This document shows positions 47,040-58,559 of a stretch of DNA of 64,000 nt, piece by piece. Both the position numbers and the translations under genes were made by a program. The stretch is taken from NCBI RefSeq assembly GCF_954871325.1, contig NC_088777.1, positions 28,745,366-28,809,365 of the forward strand, given 5' to 3'. Within the stretch, counting starts at the first letter, position 1; the number at the start of each line of letters is the position of its first letter. Below the pieces are notes generated by a model. That model was not told where the DNA came from and made no database searches. It saw nothing but the letters and a program-made list of their open reading frames with translations. The DNA is from Gordionus sp. m RMFG-2023. Lineage: Eukaryota > Nematomorpha > Gordioida > Chordodea > Parachordodidae.

Positions 47040-48780
47040 AGTCGAAAATTGAGTCAAGTTTTGGGTCAAAAAAATCGACCCAAACTGACTTGAGTTATAA
47101 ACTCAGGTCATGAACTCAAGTCGACTCGAGTCATGAACTTAAGTCGACTCGAGTCATGAACTTAAGTCGACTCGAGTCATGAACTCAAGTCATGAACTCA
47201 AGTCATCAACTCAAGTTCATAAAATATTCGTCCTCTAGTCGATGTCGACTAGAGGACGAATATTTTATAAACTTGAGTCGTCGACTAGAGGACGAATATT
47301 TCAGATCTATTATTTATTATTAATTAAGATAGTTTTGTATTTTACTATTTTCGACTTCCAACTTGAGTCGTGACTCGTGAATATAATTATATAGTTGAGT
47401 CGACTAGAGGACGAATATTTCTATGAACTTGAGTCGTCGACTAGAGGACGAATATTTCAAATTTGGTATTATTAATTAAGATATTTTTTGTATTTTACAT
47501 TTCCTACTTTAGACCTTTATGACTCGTTAAGTTATTATAAATTGTTGGCTAGAGGACCAATAGTTCTATGAACTTGAGTCGACTAGAGGACGAATATTTG
47601 AAATTAGTTATTATTATTTAAGATATTTGTTGTTATTTACTTTTTACTTTAGACCTCCAACTTGAGTTGTGAATACAAAATATATAGTTGTCGACTAGAA
47701 GACGAATAGTTCTCTGAACTTGAGTCGTCAATTTAAGTCGACTAGAGGATGAATATTTCAAATTAATCATTATTTATTTAAAATATTTGTTCTGTTTTTT
47801 TACATTTTTTTATTTTAGACTTCTAATTTGAATTGTGAAAATTGAAAAGAATTATATAAATGAGTCGACTAGAGGATGAATATTTCTATTAACTTAAGCC
47901 GTCTACTTGAGTCGACTAGAGGACGAATATTTGAAATTTGGTATTATTAAGATATTTTTTGTATTTACATTTCCTACTTTAGACCTTCATGACTCGTTAA
48001 GTTATTATAAATTTTATAGTTGTGTCGACTAGAGGACCAATAGTTCTATGAACTTGAGTCGACTAGAGGACGAATATTTCAAATTAGTTATTATTATTTA
48101 AGATATTTTTTGTTTTTACATTTTTTACTTTAGACTTTCATGAGTCGTTAATATAAATTATATAGTTGTGTCGACTAGAGGATCAATAGTTCTATGAACT
48201 TGAGTCGACTAGAGGACGAATATTTGAAATTTGGTATTATTAATTAAGATATTTTTTGTTTTTTACATTTTTTACTTTAGACTTTCATGAGTCGTTAATA
48301 TAAATTATATAGTTGTGTCGACTAATCAATAGTTCTATGAACTTGAGTCAACTAGAGGACGAATATTTCAAAATAGATATTATTATTTAAGCTATTTGTT
48401 CTGTTATTTACATTTTACTTAAGACTTTCAACCTGTGTCGTGAATACAAAATATATAGTTGTCGACTAGAGGACGAATAGTTCTTTGAACTGAGTCGTCA
48501 GTTTGAGTCGACTAGAGGATGAACTTCTAATTAATTATTATTTAAGATATTTGTTCTGTTATTTACATTTTTTTACTTTAGACATCCAACTTGATTTAGG
48601 AATACAAATTATATAGTTGAGTCGACTAGAGGACGAATTTTTTAATGAACTAGAATCGTCAATTTAAGTTGACTAGAGGACGAATATTTCAAATTAATTA
48701 TTATTATTTAAGATATTTGTTCTGTTATTTATATTTTATTCCTTAAGACTTCCAACTTGAATCGTGAATACCAATTATTT
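47040..48780 (+). repeat. Tandem array, left arm of 47021-52440 hAT
   Basis: About fifteen units carry GACTAGAGGACGAATATTTC, then TTATTATTTAAGATATTTGTT, then TTTACTTTAGAC(C/T)T(C/T)CAACTTGAGTCGTGAA. At 47222-47262 two units meet head to head, CGTCCTCTAGTCGA against TCGACTAGAGGACG. A perfect 36-bp version of this palindrome is at the other arm near 52277-52312. Confidence 0.88.
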
Positions 48781-49626
48781 ACATAATTATCTTATTCTCA
48801 TTTTATTTTATCAAATAAATTCTTATTAACATTTTTTGATTGAATACTCAAAAAAATTCATATTTACATTTTTTTGATTGAATAATAATCTGAAATAATA
48901 AAATATTTTGAAATTATATCTCAACCGTATTTTGAATTTTATATAAGACAGACGTGTGATAATAATCAAACTATGAGATGACGGGTGAATCTTCTTTAGC
49001 ACTCCTCCTCATCTGTATTTAATTTATTTTTAGTATTTCTAGTCCTTCTTTTAGTTAATTGTTTTTTTTTATTTCAAATTAATTATTATTTAAGATTCAT
49101 ATACTTCATTATCTTATTCCTCTATTTATTTGATCAAAAACATTTTTTGATTGAATACTCAATTAAATCCTTATTTACATTTTTTGAATGAATACTATAT
49201 TCTCAAAAAATATTTAGCAGGTATCTGAATATTTTGATTATATCTCACCATTATTTAAATTTTATATAAGAAAACCATACGTGTGATAATAATCAAAATT
49301 ACGAGATGACGGGTGAATTTTCTTTAGAACTCTTCCTTAGCTGTATTTAATATATATTTAGTATTTTTATAGTCCCTCTTTAGTCATTCTTTTAGATAAT
49401 TATTTTATTTTATATGGTTAATAGCTTTTAAAATATTTAAAAAATCACCTCTTTAGTAAAGAATTATCTTATCTTAATTTAATCTAACAACAATTACATA
49501 ATTTACTTTATTTTTCTGTTTCTAAATAAGATATAATAATATAAATATAACATAAGAAAAAATATTATATGGTATAACATAAGAAAAAATATTATATGGT
49601 ATAACATAAGGAAAAAAATATAGATA

Positions 49627-49995
49627 TTATTGCCATATATCGATATCCCAGTTATTCAAGGATAAACAATGCTTTAAGGTGGATGGTGACATCCTATTTC
49701 TTTTTTTGGTCAGGAAATCCACTGTCTTGCTAAAGGCTCTCTCACTCGGCACACTTGATGATTGCTGGGCAAGAAAATCTTTTGCAATCAGCGACAATGT
49801 AGGATAGATAAGGCTATTTTTTTCCCACCAATCTAGTATATTCGTTGTAGGGGACGCTACTTTATCATCGAGATAATCCTTGATCTCATCTTTTATAAGA
49901 TCAGGGAATTCATATGCCTCCCTAAAAATTATAATATAATATATTTTAATTACTTTCTCAATTCGTGATGCATGCAAACAGAATGCGGCTATCAT
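49627..49995 (-). pseudogene. hAT transposase C-terminal region
   Basis: The 122-codon minus-strand frame carries ILDWWEKNSLIYPTLSLIA, KDFLAQQSSSVPSERAFSK and TKKRNRMSPSTLKHCL. These together form the classical hAT dimerisation domain of Activator/Hermes-like transposases. It is open over its whole length with no internal stop. The catalytic part should lie to the right (50000-50990), but only AT-rich sequence is found there, so the gene is truncated. A short MTAAYINFLFDSVNDSEN-like continuation occurs near 50045-50100, probably an exon remnant. Confidence 0.82.
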
Positions 49996-50980
49996 CAGGC
50001 ATTAGGTTAATGTCGTCCACGTCCTCATTTTTGTCATAGTTACTAACATTTTCTGAGTCATTCACAGAGTCGAATAAGAAATTAATATACGCCGCAGTCA
50101 TATAAAAAATAAATCTTCAAGCTATCAATACAAAATATGGAATTTTAAAATACCTTTAATTTTATTTTATAAGTTAGAATTTTAATAAAATAAATATTTA
50201 AAATTTAATTATTATTGTTTATTTTTTTTATATCAGTATTTATTCGAATAAGAAATTAAAATTAAAATATGCCGCAGTCATATAAATAATAAATCTAAAA
50301 CAAAATATTAATACAAAATATGGTATTTTAAAATACTTTTAATTTTATTTTATATCTTAGAATTTTATTAAATTAATTATTAGATTAAATATATTTAATT
50401 AAAAAGATTCAATACCATACTGTATGGTATTGTATAATTTATATACAACACATGTATGCATTTTTGTTTTTTTTATATTTAAATTTTTTTTAAAAAAATG
50501 TCATAAAATTGACTCAACTTCAACACATGAGGATCGATTGAATCAATAAAAACACATAATGCCATCCCAGATAAAAGTTTTAAAATAAAATATATTTTCA
50601 ATCTAATCTAGTAAATAATCATAATAGAATTTTTTTTTCTTATTTTTTATATTTATAAATTTAAATATAATAAATCTCCTATTTTTTGAGTTTTAAAATA
50701 ATTTCCGGTATTAGAAAAAGACGATTCAAAACAACAGACCGGTCATGACACCTTCATTAAATGTGTCAGTATGTCTAGATTTAATAGTATCGCTATGTCC
50801 TATCATAGTTCAGAATTAACTACGAACTTTCTGGCCAGATTTGTTTAATTTTATCGCTATTTTTTAAACACGTATATTTATTTTTTTCTTCTAATTTTAT
50901 ATATGTATCTTGGACAAGTAGATTTGATATTATTAAAATATTTTAATAGTTATTAACCATTAATGACTAAATAAAATAAT
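49996..50980. other. Interior of 47021-52440 hAT, decayed
   Basis: AT-rich. The segment at 50090-50190 repeats at about 50262-50350 (ATATGCCGCAGTCATATAAA, then TTTTAAAATAC(C/T)TTT), a 170-bp-period duplication. No transposase catalytic motifs were recognised. Confidence 0.45.
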
Positions 50981-51289
50981 TACCTAAAAGAGGGACTATA
51001 AATATACTTAATATATATTAAATACAGATGAGGAGGAATGCTAAAGAAGATTCACCCGTCATCTCATAGTTTTGATTATTATCACATGTCTGTCTTATAT
51101 AAAATTCAAAATATGGTTGAGATATAATTTCAAAATATTCAGATACCTGCAAAATATTTTATTATTTGAGAATATTATTCAATCAAAAAAATGTAAATAA
51201 GAATTTTTTTGAGTATTCAATCAAAAAATGTTAATAAGAATTTATTTGATCAAGTAAAATGAGGAATAAGTTAATGAAGTAAATAATTG

Positions 51290-52440
51290 GTATTCATAAT
51301 TCAAGTTGGAAGTCTTAAGTAATAAAATGTAAATAACAGATCAAATATCTTAATAATTAATTTAAAATATTCGTCCTCTAGTCGACACAAATTGACGACT
51401 AAAGTTGAAATTTTTAAGTACAAAAATGTAATTAATAGAATCTTAAATAATAACAATTAATTTGAACTATTCGTCCTCTAATCTACTCAACTATATATGT
51501 ATTCACGACTCAACTGGAAGTCTAAAGTAAAAAATGTAAAAACAAAAAATATCTTAATTAATAATAAAAATATTCGTCCTCTAGTCGACTCATGTTTATA
51601 GAACTTTTCTTCCTCTTGTCGACTCAACTTCAAATATATAATTCTTATTCACGTCAAGACTCAAGTTGGAAGTCTAAAGTAAAAAAATATAAAAAACAAA
51701 AAATATTTTTATAATAACTAATTTGGAATATTCATCATATAGTCGACTCATTTATATAATTCTTTTCAGTTTTCACAATTCAAATTAGAAGTCTAAAGTA
51801 AAAAAATGTAAAAAGCAGAAAAAATATTTAATAAATAATAATTAATTTTAAATATTCGTCCTCTAATCGACTTAAATTGACGACTCAAGTTCAGAGAACT
51901 ATTCGTCCTCTAGTCAATAACTATATATTTTGTATTGACAACTCAAGTTGGAAGTCTAAAGTAAAAAGTAAATAACAACAAATATCTTAAATAATAATAA
52001 CTAATTTGAAATATTCGTCCTCTAGTCGACTCAAGTTCATAGAACTATTGGTCCTCTAGTCGACTCAATTATTTAATTATATTTACGAGTCACGACTCAA
52101 GTTGGAAGTCGAAAGTAGTAAAATACAAAAACTATCTTAATTAATAATAATTTATCTGAAATATTCGTCCTCTAGTCGACTCAAGTTCATAAAATATTCG
52201 TCCTCTAGTCGACTCAAATTCACGACTTGAGTTCACCGACTCGAGTCGACTTGAGTTGACGACTCAAGTTCATAAAATATTCGTCCTCTAGTCGACTAGA
52301 GGACGAATATTTTAAAAACTTAAGTTCACGACTTGGGTCGACTTGAGTTCACGACTTGAGTTTGAGTTAGTCGACATATTCGACTAACGACTCGAGACTC
52401 TGAGTCGGAGTCGGGTGAACTCGACTTTTTAACAACACTA
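51290..52440 (-). repeat. Tandem array, right arm of 47021-52440 hAT
   Basis: About nine inverted units with ATTCGTCCTCTAGTCGACTC mirror the left arm. Near 52277-52312 the arms of AATATTCGTCCTCTAGTC meet their own complement without a spacer, giving a perfect palindrome of 36 bp. Confidence 0.88.
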
Positions 52441-52509
52441 TTGGTACCTTTTTAGAAATTAAAAGAGTTAATATTATAATTATTAATACAAATCGATTAT
52501 AAAGATTAC

Positions 52510-53455
52510 CTAATTAATCAGTTGCCCGCGATAACCCAACTCCAAATAGCTTTGCATGTGATTGTAAAAGTTAGTGAAATCATAAGGAATAAATCCGTGT
52601 AAGAGTTGAATAATATTCCTAACAATTTCATCTCTTAAATTAGGGCGAGAATTATTTTTCAAAACTTCAAAAAAATTTTCAATGGGATTTAACTGAGGTG
52701 AATAAGGTGGTAGGTATTCAATCCTACCTTTATAAGAATCGATAAGATGGCTTCTATGGATAGATGCATTATCCATTACAATGATTGCATCTGGTGGTAG
52801 GATACTAATAAGCTCAGTCATAGAATCACGGAATAATAGCCCATTATAAGCTCCGTCTATTATTTTATAATGAATTACCCCTCCAATTCCGATTGTACAA
52901 AGGATACTTACATTTTTACCCTTAGAGGATGGGATTTTTATTATTGGACGGACATTGTATGGCGCGCAGGCGTAGATTGGTACAACATGCAAGTTTATTC
53001 CAGTCTCATCTAAGAAATATAAAATTTCTCTTGGGATATTTAAGATCTTTGCACAATAAATTTGACGAATATTAATAGCCCCGCGAGTATTTCTTCTATC
53101 AGGCTCCTTGCCAGCCCTTTTTTTAGACCAACCAATATTTTTAATATATTTACTAATTGTGGTTTTTGTTTTTGGACTACCAGGAGGTAACTTTTCTATT
53201 ATCTCCTGAATAGTCAAAGTGTTATTATCCATTAATAGGCTTATGATACTTCTTTCAATAATGGAAGAATCTTTCTTTTTACTTCCTCTTTTTTTGAATA
53301 TTATATTCCTTTAAAGTATCTCCATTTATTTCTGGGAATGTATCCCGTCTAAATTTGTGAACAGATGCAGTAGACATTTCGACATATTTTGCGATGTCTT
53401 TTATTTTCATTTGTTGTTTTTCCGGCATTATAACATTTTGGTAACTATATCTAAT
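52510..53455 (-). pseudogene. Tc1/mariner (IS630-type) transposase, DD30E spacing
   Basis: The main frame (52510-53232, 240 codons) has the second half of the paired DNA-binding region (TIQEIIEKLPPGSPKTKTTI). Catalytic motifs follow: YFLDETGINLH, AIIVMDNASIHRSH and LPPYSPQLNPIENFFEVLK. Exactly 30 residues lie between the second Asp and the final Glu, against 34 in classical Tc1. A first helix-turn-helix segment, starting at MPEKQQMKIKDIAKYV near 53450 and continuing MSTASVHKFRRDTF, is in a different frame. It joins the main frame across one shift in a T-rich run near 53290. The protein would cut and paste the element at TA sites. Only that one break is seen, so the copy is fairly young. Confidence 0.88.
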
Positions 53456-53810
53456 TTTTCTTTATTCCAATATTTGTGTATTCTTTTTGGTCTTTGAATT
53501 CTCGACGAAGATTGGGAGTTTTCATTTAAATTGGAAAAATTAGTATTACTATTGTATAATAAAGATTCTATATTAAACTTTTTTTTTTATTATTTAAGAA
53601 AATTTAAAAATAATTAATATGTAAGTATTTTAATTTTTTATTTTGAATTAAATTTTAACACATTTTTTTTATAATGATTAATCAACTATATTAATCTTCT
53701 TAATTAATTGCTTGTCCATATTTAATTTCAATCCTTATTCTATTAAAAATAAAATCTTATTTTGTTTACCCCCTTTTATAGTATATTTAAACATGTGTAT
53801 CGTTTCACTA

Positions 53811-54196
53811 TATTTCTTATTTGTTTTTTAATCTTGAATAGTTATATTCATGATAAGGAATGAGTTAAGAATATTTGAATCCATAGACATCAAAATTCCA
53901 TTTCATTTGTTAGGTTATATTCTTCCAAAAGATGAACCGGAAATATCTTCGCCATTTGGGAGGGATAGATCATAATTTATAAAAATTCTTTGAATAATTT
54001 TTTAAAAATATGAAAATTAGATTTTTTCAATTTTTTTTAATAATTCTTTGAAATAATCTGCATTTATATTTTTAATTAAATTAATATTTGGTTATGATTT
54101 TATATATTAAGTAAGTATAAATATATTGTAATTACTTGATAAAGAAGTAAATGAGAAACATGAATTTTTTAAGGTATTTTTAATTTGAGAAAGCAT
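53811..54196. other. Interior of 46135-56216 hAT
   Basis: AT-rich. No coding motif recognised. The phrase CCAAAAGATGAACCGGAAATA near 53925-53945 is less AT-biased but has no clear frame. Confidence 0.35.
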
Positions 54197-54755
54197 TTAA
54201 GAGGGAAAAGGCTAACATCTTAAACGTAATTTTGAATATAATTATATCATTGTACTCAGAATTTAATTCTCTATCCAAAACCGCTTAGATGTATTTTTTT
54301 ACGTTTCCGGTTCACAAAATAATTTTTATGTCGCGAAAGACTTTTATAGGGGAAAGGCTAACATCTTAAACGTAATTTTGAATTTAATTATATCATTGAA
54401 TTCAGAATATAATTCTCTATCCAAAACCGCTTAGATGTATTTTTTTACGTTTACGGTTCACAAAATAAATTTTTTGTCGCGAAAGACTTTTATAGGGGAA
54501 AGGCTAACATCTTAAACATAATTTTGAATATAATTATATCATTGAACTCAGAATTTAATTTTCTACCCAAAACCGCTTAGATGTATTTTTTTACGTTTCC
54601 GGTTCACAAAATAAATTTTATGTCGCGAAAGCATTTTAACGGGGAAAGGCTAACATTTTAAACGTAATTTTGAATATAATTATATCATTGAACTCAGAAT
54701 TTAATTCTCTATCCATAACCGCTTAGATGTATTTTTTTACGTTTCCGGTTCACGA
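54197..54755 (+). repeat. Four-copy tandem array, about 146-bp period
   Basis: Each unit runs GGGAAAGGCTAACATCTTAA, ACGTAATTTTGAATATAATT, CTATCCAAAACCGCTTAGAT, TTTTTTACGTTTCCGGTTCA, then TATGTCGCGAAAG. Starts are near 54199, 54350, 54496 and 54641. Units differ at only a few positions, so the array is young compared with the hAT that holds it. Confidence 0.92.
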
Positions 54756-56080
54756 AATATTTGTATTTATAATCTATGGAACATTAATACTGACAATGTA
54801 ATATCAGCAAAACATAATAATTCATTCATTTTAAGACATTTGGGAAATATAAGTTATAATATACATTATTCGGAGTCTGATTAATGAGAATTAGGAAATA
54901 ATGATTTTACATATAATAATGTAATATAAACAAATGGTTTATGTGTGAAATGCAATTTTAACAACATGTAATCTTCCTTCGGTCATGCGAAAAAAAAAAT
55001 CAAAGCTACATTTTTTATAAATATCTCCTATAAATACAAAATTTCTAGATTTCCATTTATTTCTAAATAAAGTTATGGTATTGCTCAAAAAAAAATCTTT
55101 ATTTGGAACTTTCCTTAATCATATGATATGACCAAAAATAAAGAAAGGAAGCAAATTTGATTATATATTTTATTAATTTAGTAATAATTAAATAAATTTT
55201 ATAATAAAACATCAGATATTAAAAAAAAATTTGATATTAAAGTTTGTGCATTTTTTTAAAAGTAAAAATAATAAAATTGGCATTATTATTTTAAAATAAT
55301 TAAAACTTTGGGTGTTCCTTTCTATTTTTATAAAAAAAACTTTTAAAATACTATAAATCTATTTTAAAAAAGAATAAAATTTAGAGGGTGTTGTGCATTT
55401 ATATTGTTTAAAAAAATTATTTAGAAAATATTATAATGTAAAATAAATATACATAACATAAAATAATAAAAAAAAGAAAAGTAAAAAGACTGGATCTTTT
55501 TACAGGTATGGGCCCGATATTTTTGGAAAACGCTAAATATCGGGGCCGATCCGATCCTATTTAATATCGGTACAGCCCTTCTTATATTTTAATTCCATGA
55601 TTAAGCTTTTCAAAATATTCTGAAAGAATATTCTATTATTAAAGTAAAATTCATTTTTTTACCATGAAATGTTTTTTTAAGTTTGAACTGATGGACATTT
55701 AAGGTGAAATATTTGTGTTGGGATAATATAATTTACATTTACAAAGTGTAGATTTGGTACCATTAAATCTCTTTATTGGTTTAAAATATATTTCAAATTG
55801 GGACTAGAGAAGGGTTAAATCATTTTCATCTGAAGAAGTACTATGGACATAATATTCTTAAAATAAATTATAAGAATAATAATATCATAACATTTACTTT
55901 GAATTTTGATTGAATATTAATTTCGACAGAAAATTTAACAACGTGAATTTAAAATAAAAATGAAAGAAGCGGTTGACATGAATTAAAACTCGGCTTAAAT
56001 TATTTATATTAGGAATTAATAAATAAATAAAAATAATTTTATAATACAAAAAAATATGCTTTTCTTTTTTTGATATTTTT
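54756..56080. other. AT-rich hAT interior with one MITE end
   Basis: The segment at 55505-55580, with GGGCCCGATATTTTTGG, CTAAATATCGGGGCCGATCC and AATATCGGTACAGCCCTT, resembles the ends of the MITE at 38911-39534. It is a worn copy. The rest shows no feature. Confidence 0.45.
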
Positions 56081-56224
56081 TAAGAAAAAATATAAAGTAA
56101 CGTTTTGCGTTACCGTTACTCAAAAAAAGAAACGCGTTACCGTTACTCGTTACCTCAAGAAGGTAACGAATGACGTTCTAACGACGTTACTTTTTTGACG
56201 TTATTTCACAGCACAAGTTATACA

Positions 56225-57727
56225 TTAAACTAAATTTTCATAAATTATTTATTATGCCACTAATATTTATTGTTTATTAATATTTAGAAAAATGTTAAAT
56301 ATTCGAGGTTTTTTAGGATTTTAGGTTTAATATTAATTTCCACATTAACCACTTTAAAAAAAATAAATTACCATAAGTTGGTCTATATTTATTTCGCTCC
56401 TCTCGGCATTTTAAACTTTTTAGGCTAGAATTGGATATATAAAAATTAGATTAAAAAAATTAATTTTTTCTGATGGTACAGCTTTCAATTTTGCGCTATT
56501 TGCATATAACGATTTAATTTTTACTTCTTTTGGCGTATCCTATTATCTTATTTACTCCCTTTTTAATTTTTTACTATTTTAAACATAATTAAAATATATT
56601 CAATTTTAAAATAGGTAATATAAATCAGAATCTTATTTTTTCTGTATTTTTTTTTTTGGAAATTAGTGAACCCCTACCAGGGGACGAACGAGCTTTTGCT
56701 CGGGGCTATTATAAGCTCTGCTTAATTTTCCAAATATTTAATAATATAAAGCATAAAAGTAATGTATAAAATCAAAATCATTTATAAACAAAAAAATGGG
56801 AACATTATTCACAATCTTTGCAAATAAAAAAAGTATTAAAATTGCTACATCTTCCATATGACCAATAACTATATTTACGACATTGAAACCAGTCTTGATT
56901 GTTATGATGCTTGTAGTAATTTTTTTTTCACACTAAACAAATGTTTTTCTTATTAATAACATTTTTTGATTTTTTCTTTTATTTGCTCTCTCCACGACCT
57001 TTTTTTCCATGTTAAAATTTAAAAAAATAGGGAAAAATGCTCATTCTAAATCTCATAAAAATAGCCCCAATGCCACCACTTTGGTTAAGATCATATTTTG
57101 AAGTATTTAGAATATCAATTTTGTTCGTGTAAATTGATATTTTATAAAATATATTTTCTTTTATATAAGATGATTTTTGGGTGGTAAAAATGTATATTTT
57201 ATCTTTATTTTTGAAAAATAGTTAAGATTTAAAAAGTTACTTTTGCAGGTACGAATCATATAATGCATTATTAAAATTCTTCAAGCTGTCCGATAGAAAT
57301 AAAAATTATAGCCGTATATGCATTATACAATTATATAGTTTTGTAAAAAAAATTATCCCTTATACTCTAGAAAATAAAGCCGCGCGCGTCTCGCTATAAT
57401 CCCGGGTTCATTATATCCCCGATCTCCCTTAATATTTTATATTTAGTTTTAATTTCTACTTTGTAGTAGAGTTACTTTATTTATATTATATATAAAAGAA
57501 AATAATTTGATCAAACGAGACAAAATATTTTAAATAATGTTTATTATTAAAATAACATCTTTATTTAGGCTGCGTCCAAAATGTTTTGAAAAAATCCTTA
57601 AAATTTAAAATTTTCCTAAATTAATAGCAAAGCACTTTGGACACATTTTAGTTTTAGAAAAATTAAAATTAAAATATTCAAAATGCTTGATATGATAATT
57701 ATTAGTTATTTATTAAAAGATTGGGGT
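56225..57727. other. Interior of giant hAT, right side
   Basis: AT-rich. At 56660-56740 a G+C-rich patch, GAACCCCTACCAGGGG then GAGCTTTTGCTCGGGGC, looks like a short hairpin-forming remnant. At 57360-57440 there is a second copy of the short repeat seen at 10690-10758. No open frame with a motif was found. Confidence 0.4.
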
Positions 57728-57735
57728 TGTATTGT

Positions 57736-58453
57736 AAGGGTTGTGCATTTGACCGGTCAAATACGTTTCGGTTAATTGACCAATATATGACAGGCCATAT
57801 GGTCAAATTCAAATATATGTTTTTTAAAGTCAATATTAACTTTATTTTGAATATAATAGTAAAATGAATCTATAATATTAATTTGTCATCCAATAACTAA
57901 CATTTAGCTCTCCGTAGCAGAGTCTTGTTCTGATTCATATTTAATATTATCACTTTCTTTAATATTTTTTAATTAATTTTTCTGATGTCGAGATCTTCAA
58001 TCGATTTCAATTTTCATAAGAATTTTAACCCAAATCAACATATATCTTTTTAAAAAGAAGTAGAAATAGGAATTCTTGGTCTCTTAATGGGCATGGTGGG
58101 CAAAGTTTAATCTATTAACTTGAGGTCGGAATTGTTTGTTTCTTATGGACATTATTGCATTCCACATAATTTGCACATGCTGTTTTTGCTTATGAAATTA
58201 ATTATATCACTAAAAATATGGTCATCACCACCTTGTAAAATGGCTAATTTTTGAATTAAATCCATACTTCATTAAATTCACTACTAGTGAGATGTTTAAT
58301 ATTGGGGATCCAAAAAATAAGCAACATTGTGATCACATGTATTTATATCTTTTTCTCTTTTTTAAACCTATCTTTAATGATCCTTTAGATTTTTTTTAGA
58401 GTATTTGACCAGGTCACATACTCCTCCGTTCAATGACCGACTTGCAAACCCTG
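57736..58453. mobile_element. hAT MITE with GGTCA-rich ends, 718 bp
   Basis: The ends AAGGGTTGTGCATTTGACCG and ...GACCGACTTGCAAACCCTG are imperfect inverted repeats. An exact 8-bp duplication TGTATTGT lies at 57728-57735 and 58454-58461. Subterminal words GACCGGTCAAAT and TGACCAATATATGA, with mirror forms at the right end, repeat TTGACC/GGTCA. It is non-coding and sits in the giant hAT outside the 46135-56216 element. Confidence 0.85.
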
Positions 58454-58559
58454 TGTATTGTTAAATGACTCGATAAAATTTCAAATATGGTTTTAGCTTA
58501 ATTATTTTTTTTGACTTATTTTTATCTATTTATTAGCTTCAATTAAATTCAAAAAAGTA

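Larger units (their letters stand above)
47021..52440 (-). mobile_element. hAT element with GTCGACT-rich array ends, 5.4 kb
   Basis: The left TAGTGTTGTTAATCGACTGA and right ...GACTTTTTAACAACACTA ends are flanked by an exact 8-bp duplication TTGGTACC (47013-47020, 52441-52448). Each arm is a tandem array of roughly 100-115-bp units centred on GAGTCGACTAGAGGACGAAT: about 1.7 kb on the left and 1.1 kb on the right, in mirror orientation. Inside these are second inverted blocks with GAGATGACGGGTGAAT (48955-49330 twice on the left, once at about 51045-51075 on the right). The centre holds a hAT transposase C-terminus on the minus strand. It is the innermost, and so youngest, insertion of the stack. 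Confidence 0.93.
46562..53810 (-). mobile_element. Tc1/mariner-like element with nested hAT
   Basis: Both ends carry inverted repeats of about 150 bp, beginning CAGTGAAACGATACACATG on the left and ending CATGTGTATCGTTTCACTA on the right, next to TA dinucleotides. Shared inner words include CTATAAAAGGGGGTAAACAA and TATGGACAAGCAATTAATTA. The transposase is on the minus strand at 52510-53455. A 5.4-kb hAT (47021-52440) sits inside; without it the element is about 1.8 kb, a normal Tc1-type size. Confidence 0.9.
46135..56216. mobile_element. Nested hAT element, 10.1 kb including its own insertions
   Basis: Left TAATGCTGTAAACGTTATT and right ACGTTATTTCACAGCACAA are inverted. They are flanked by an exact 8-bp duplication GTTATACA (46127-46134, 56217-56224). 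Both subterminal regions are dense in GTAACG/CGTTAC words. It holds the Tc1-like element at 46562-53810; without it about 2.8 kb remain, including a 146-bp tandem array at 54197-54755. No transposase of its own is recognised. Confidence 0.85.
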
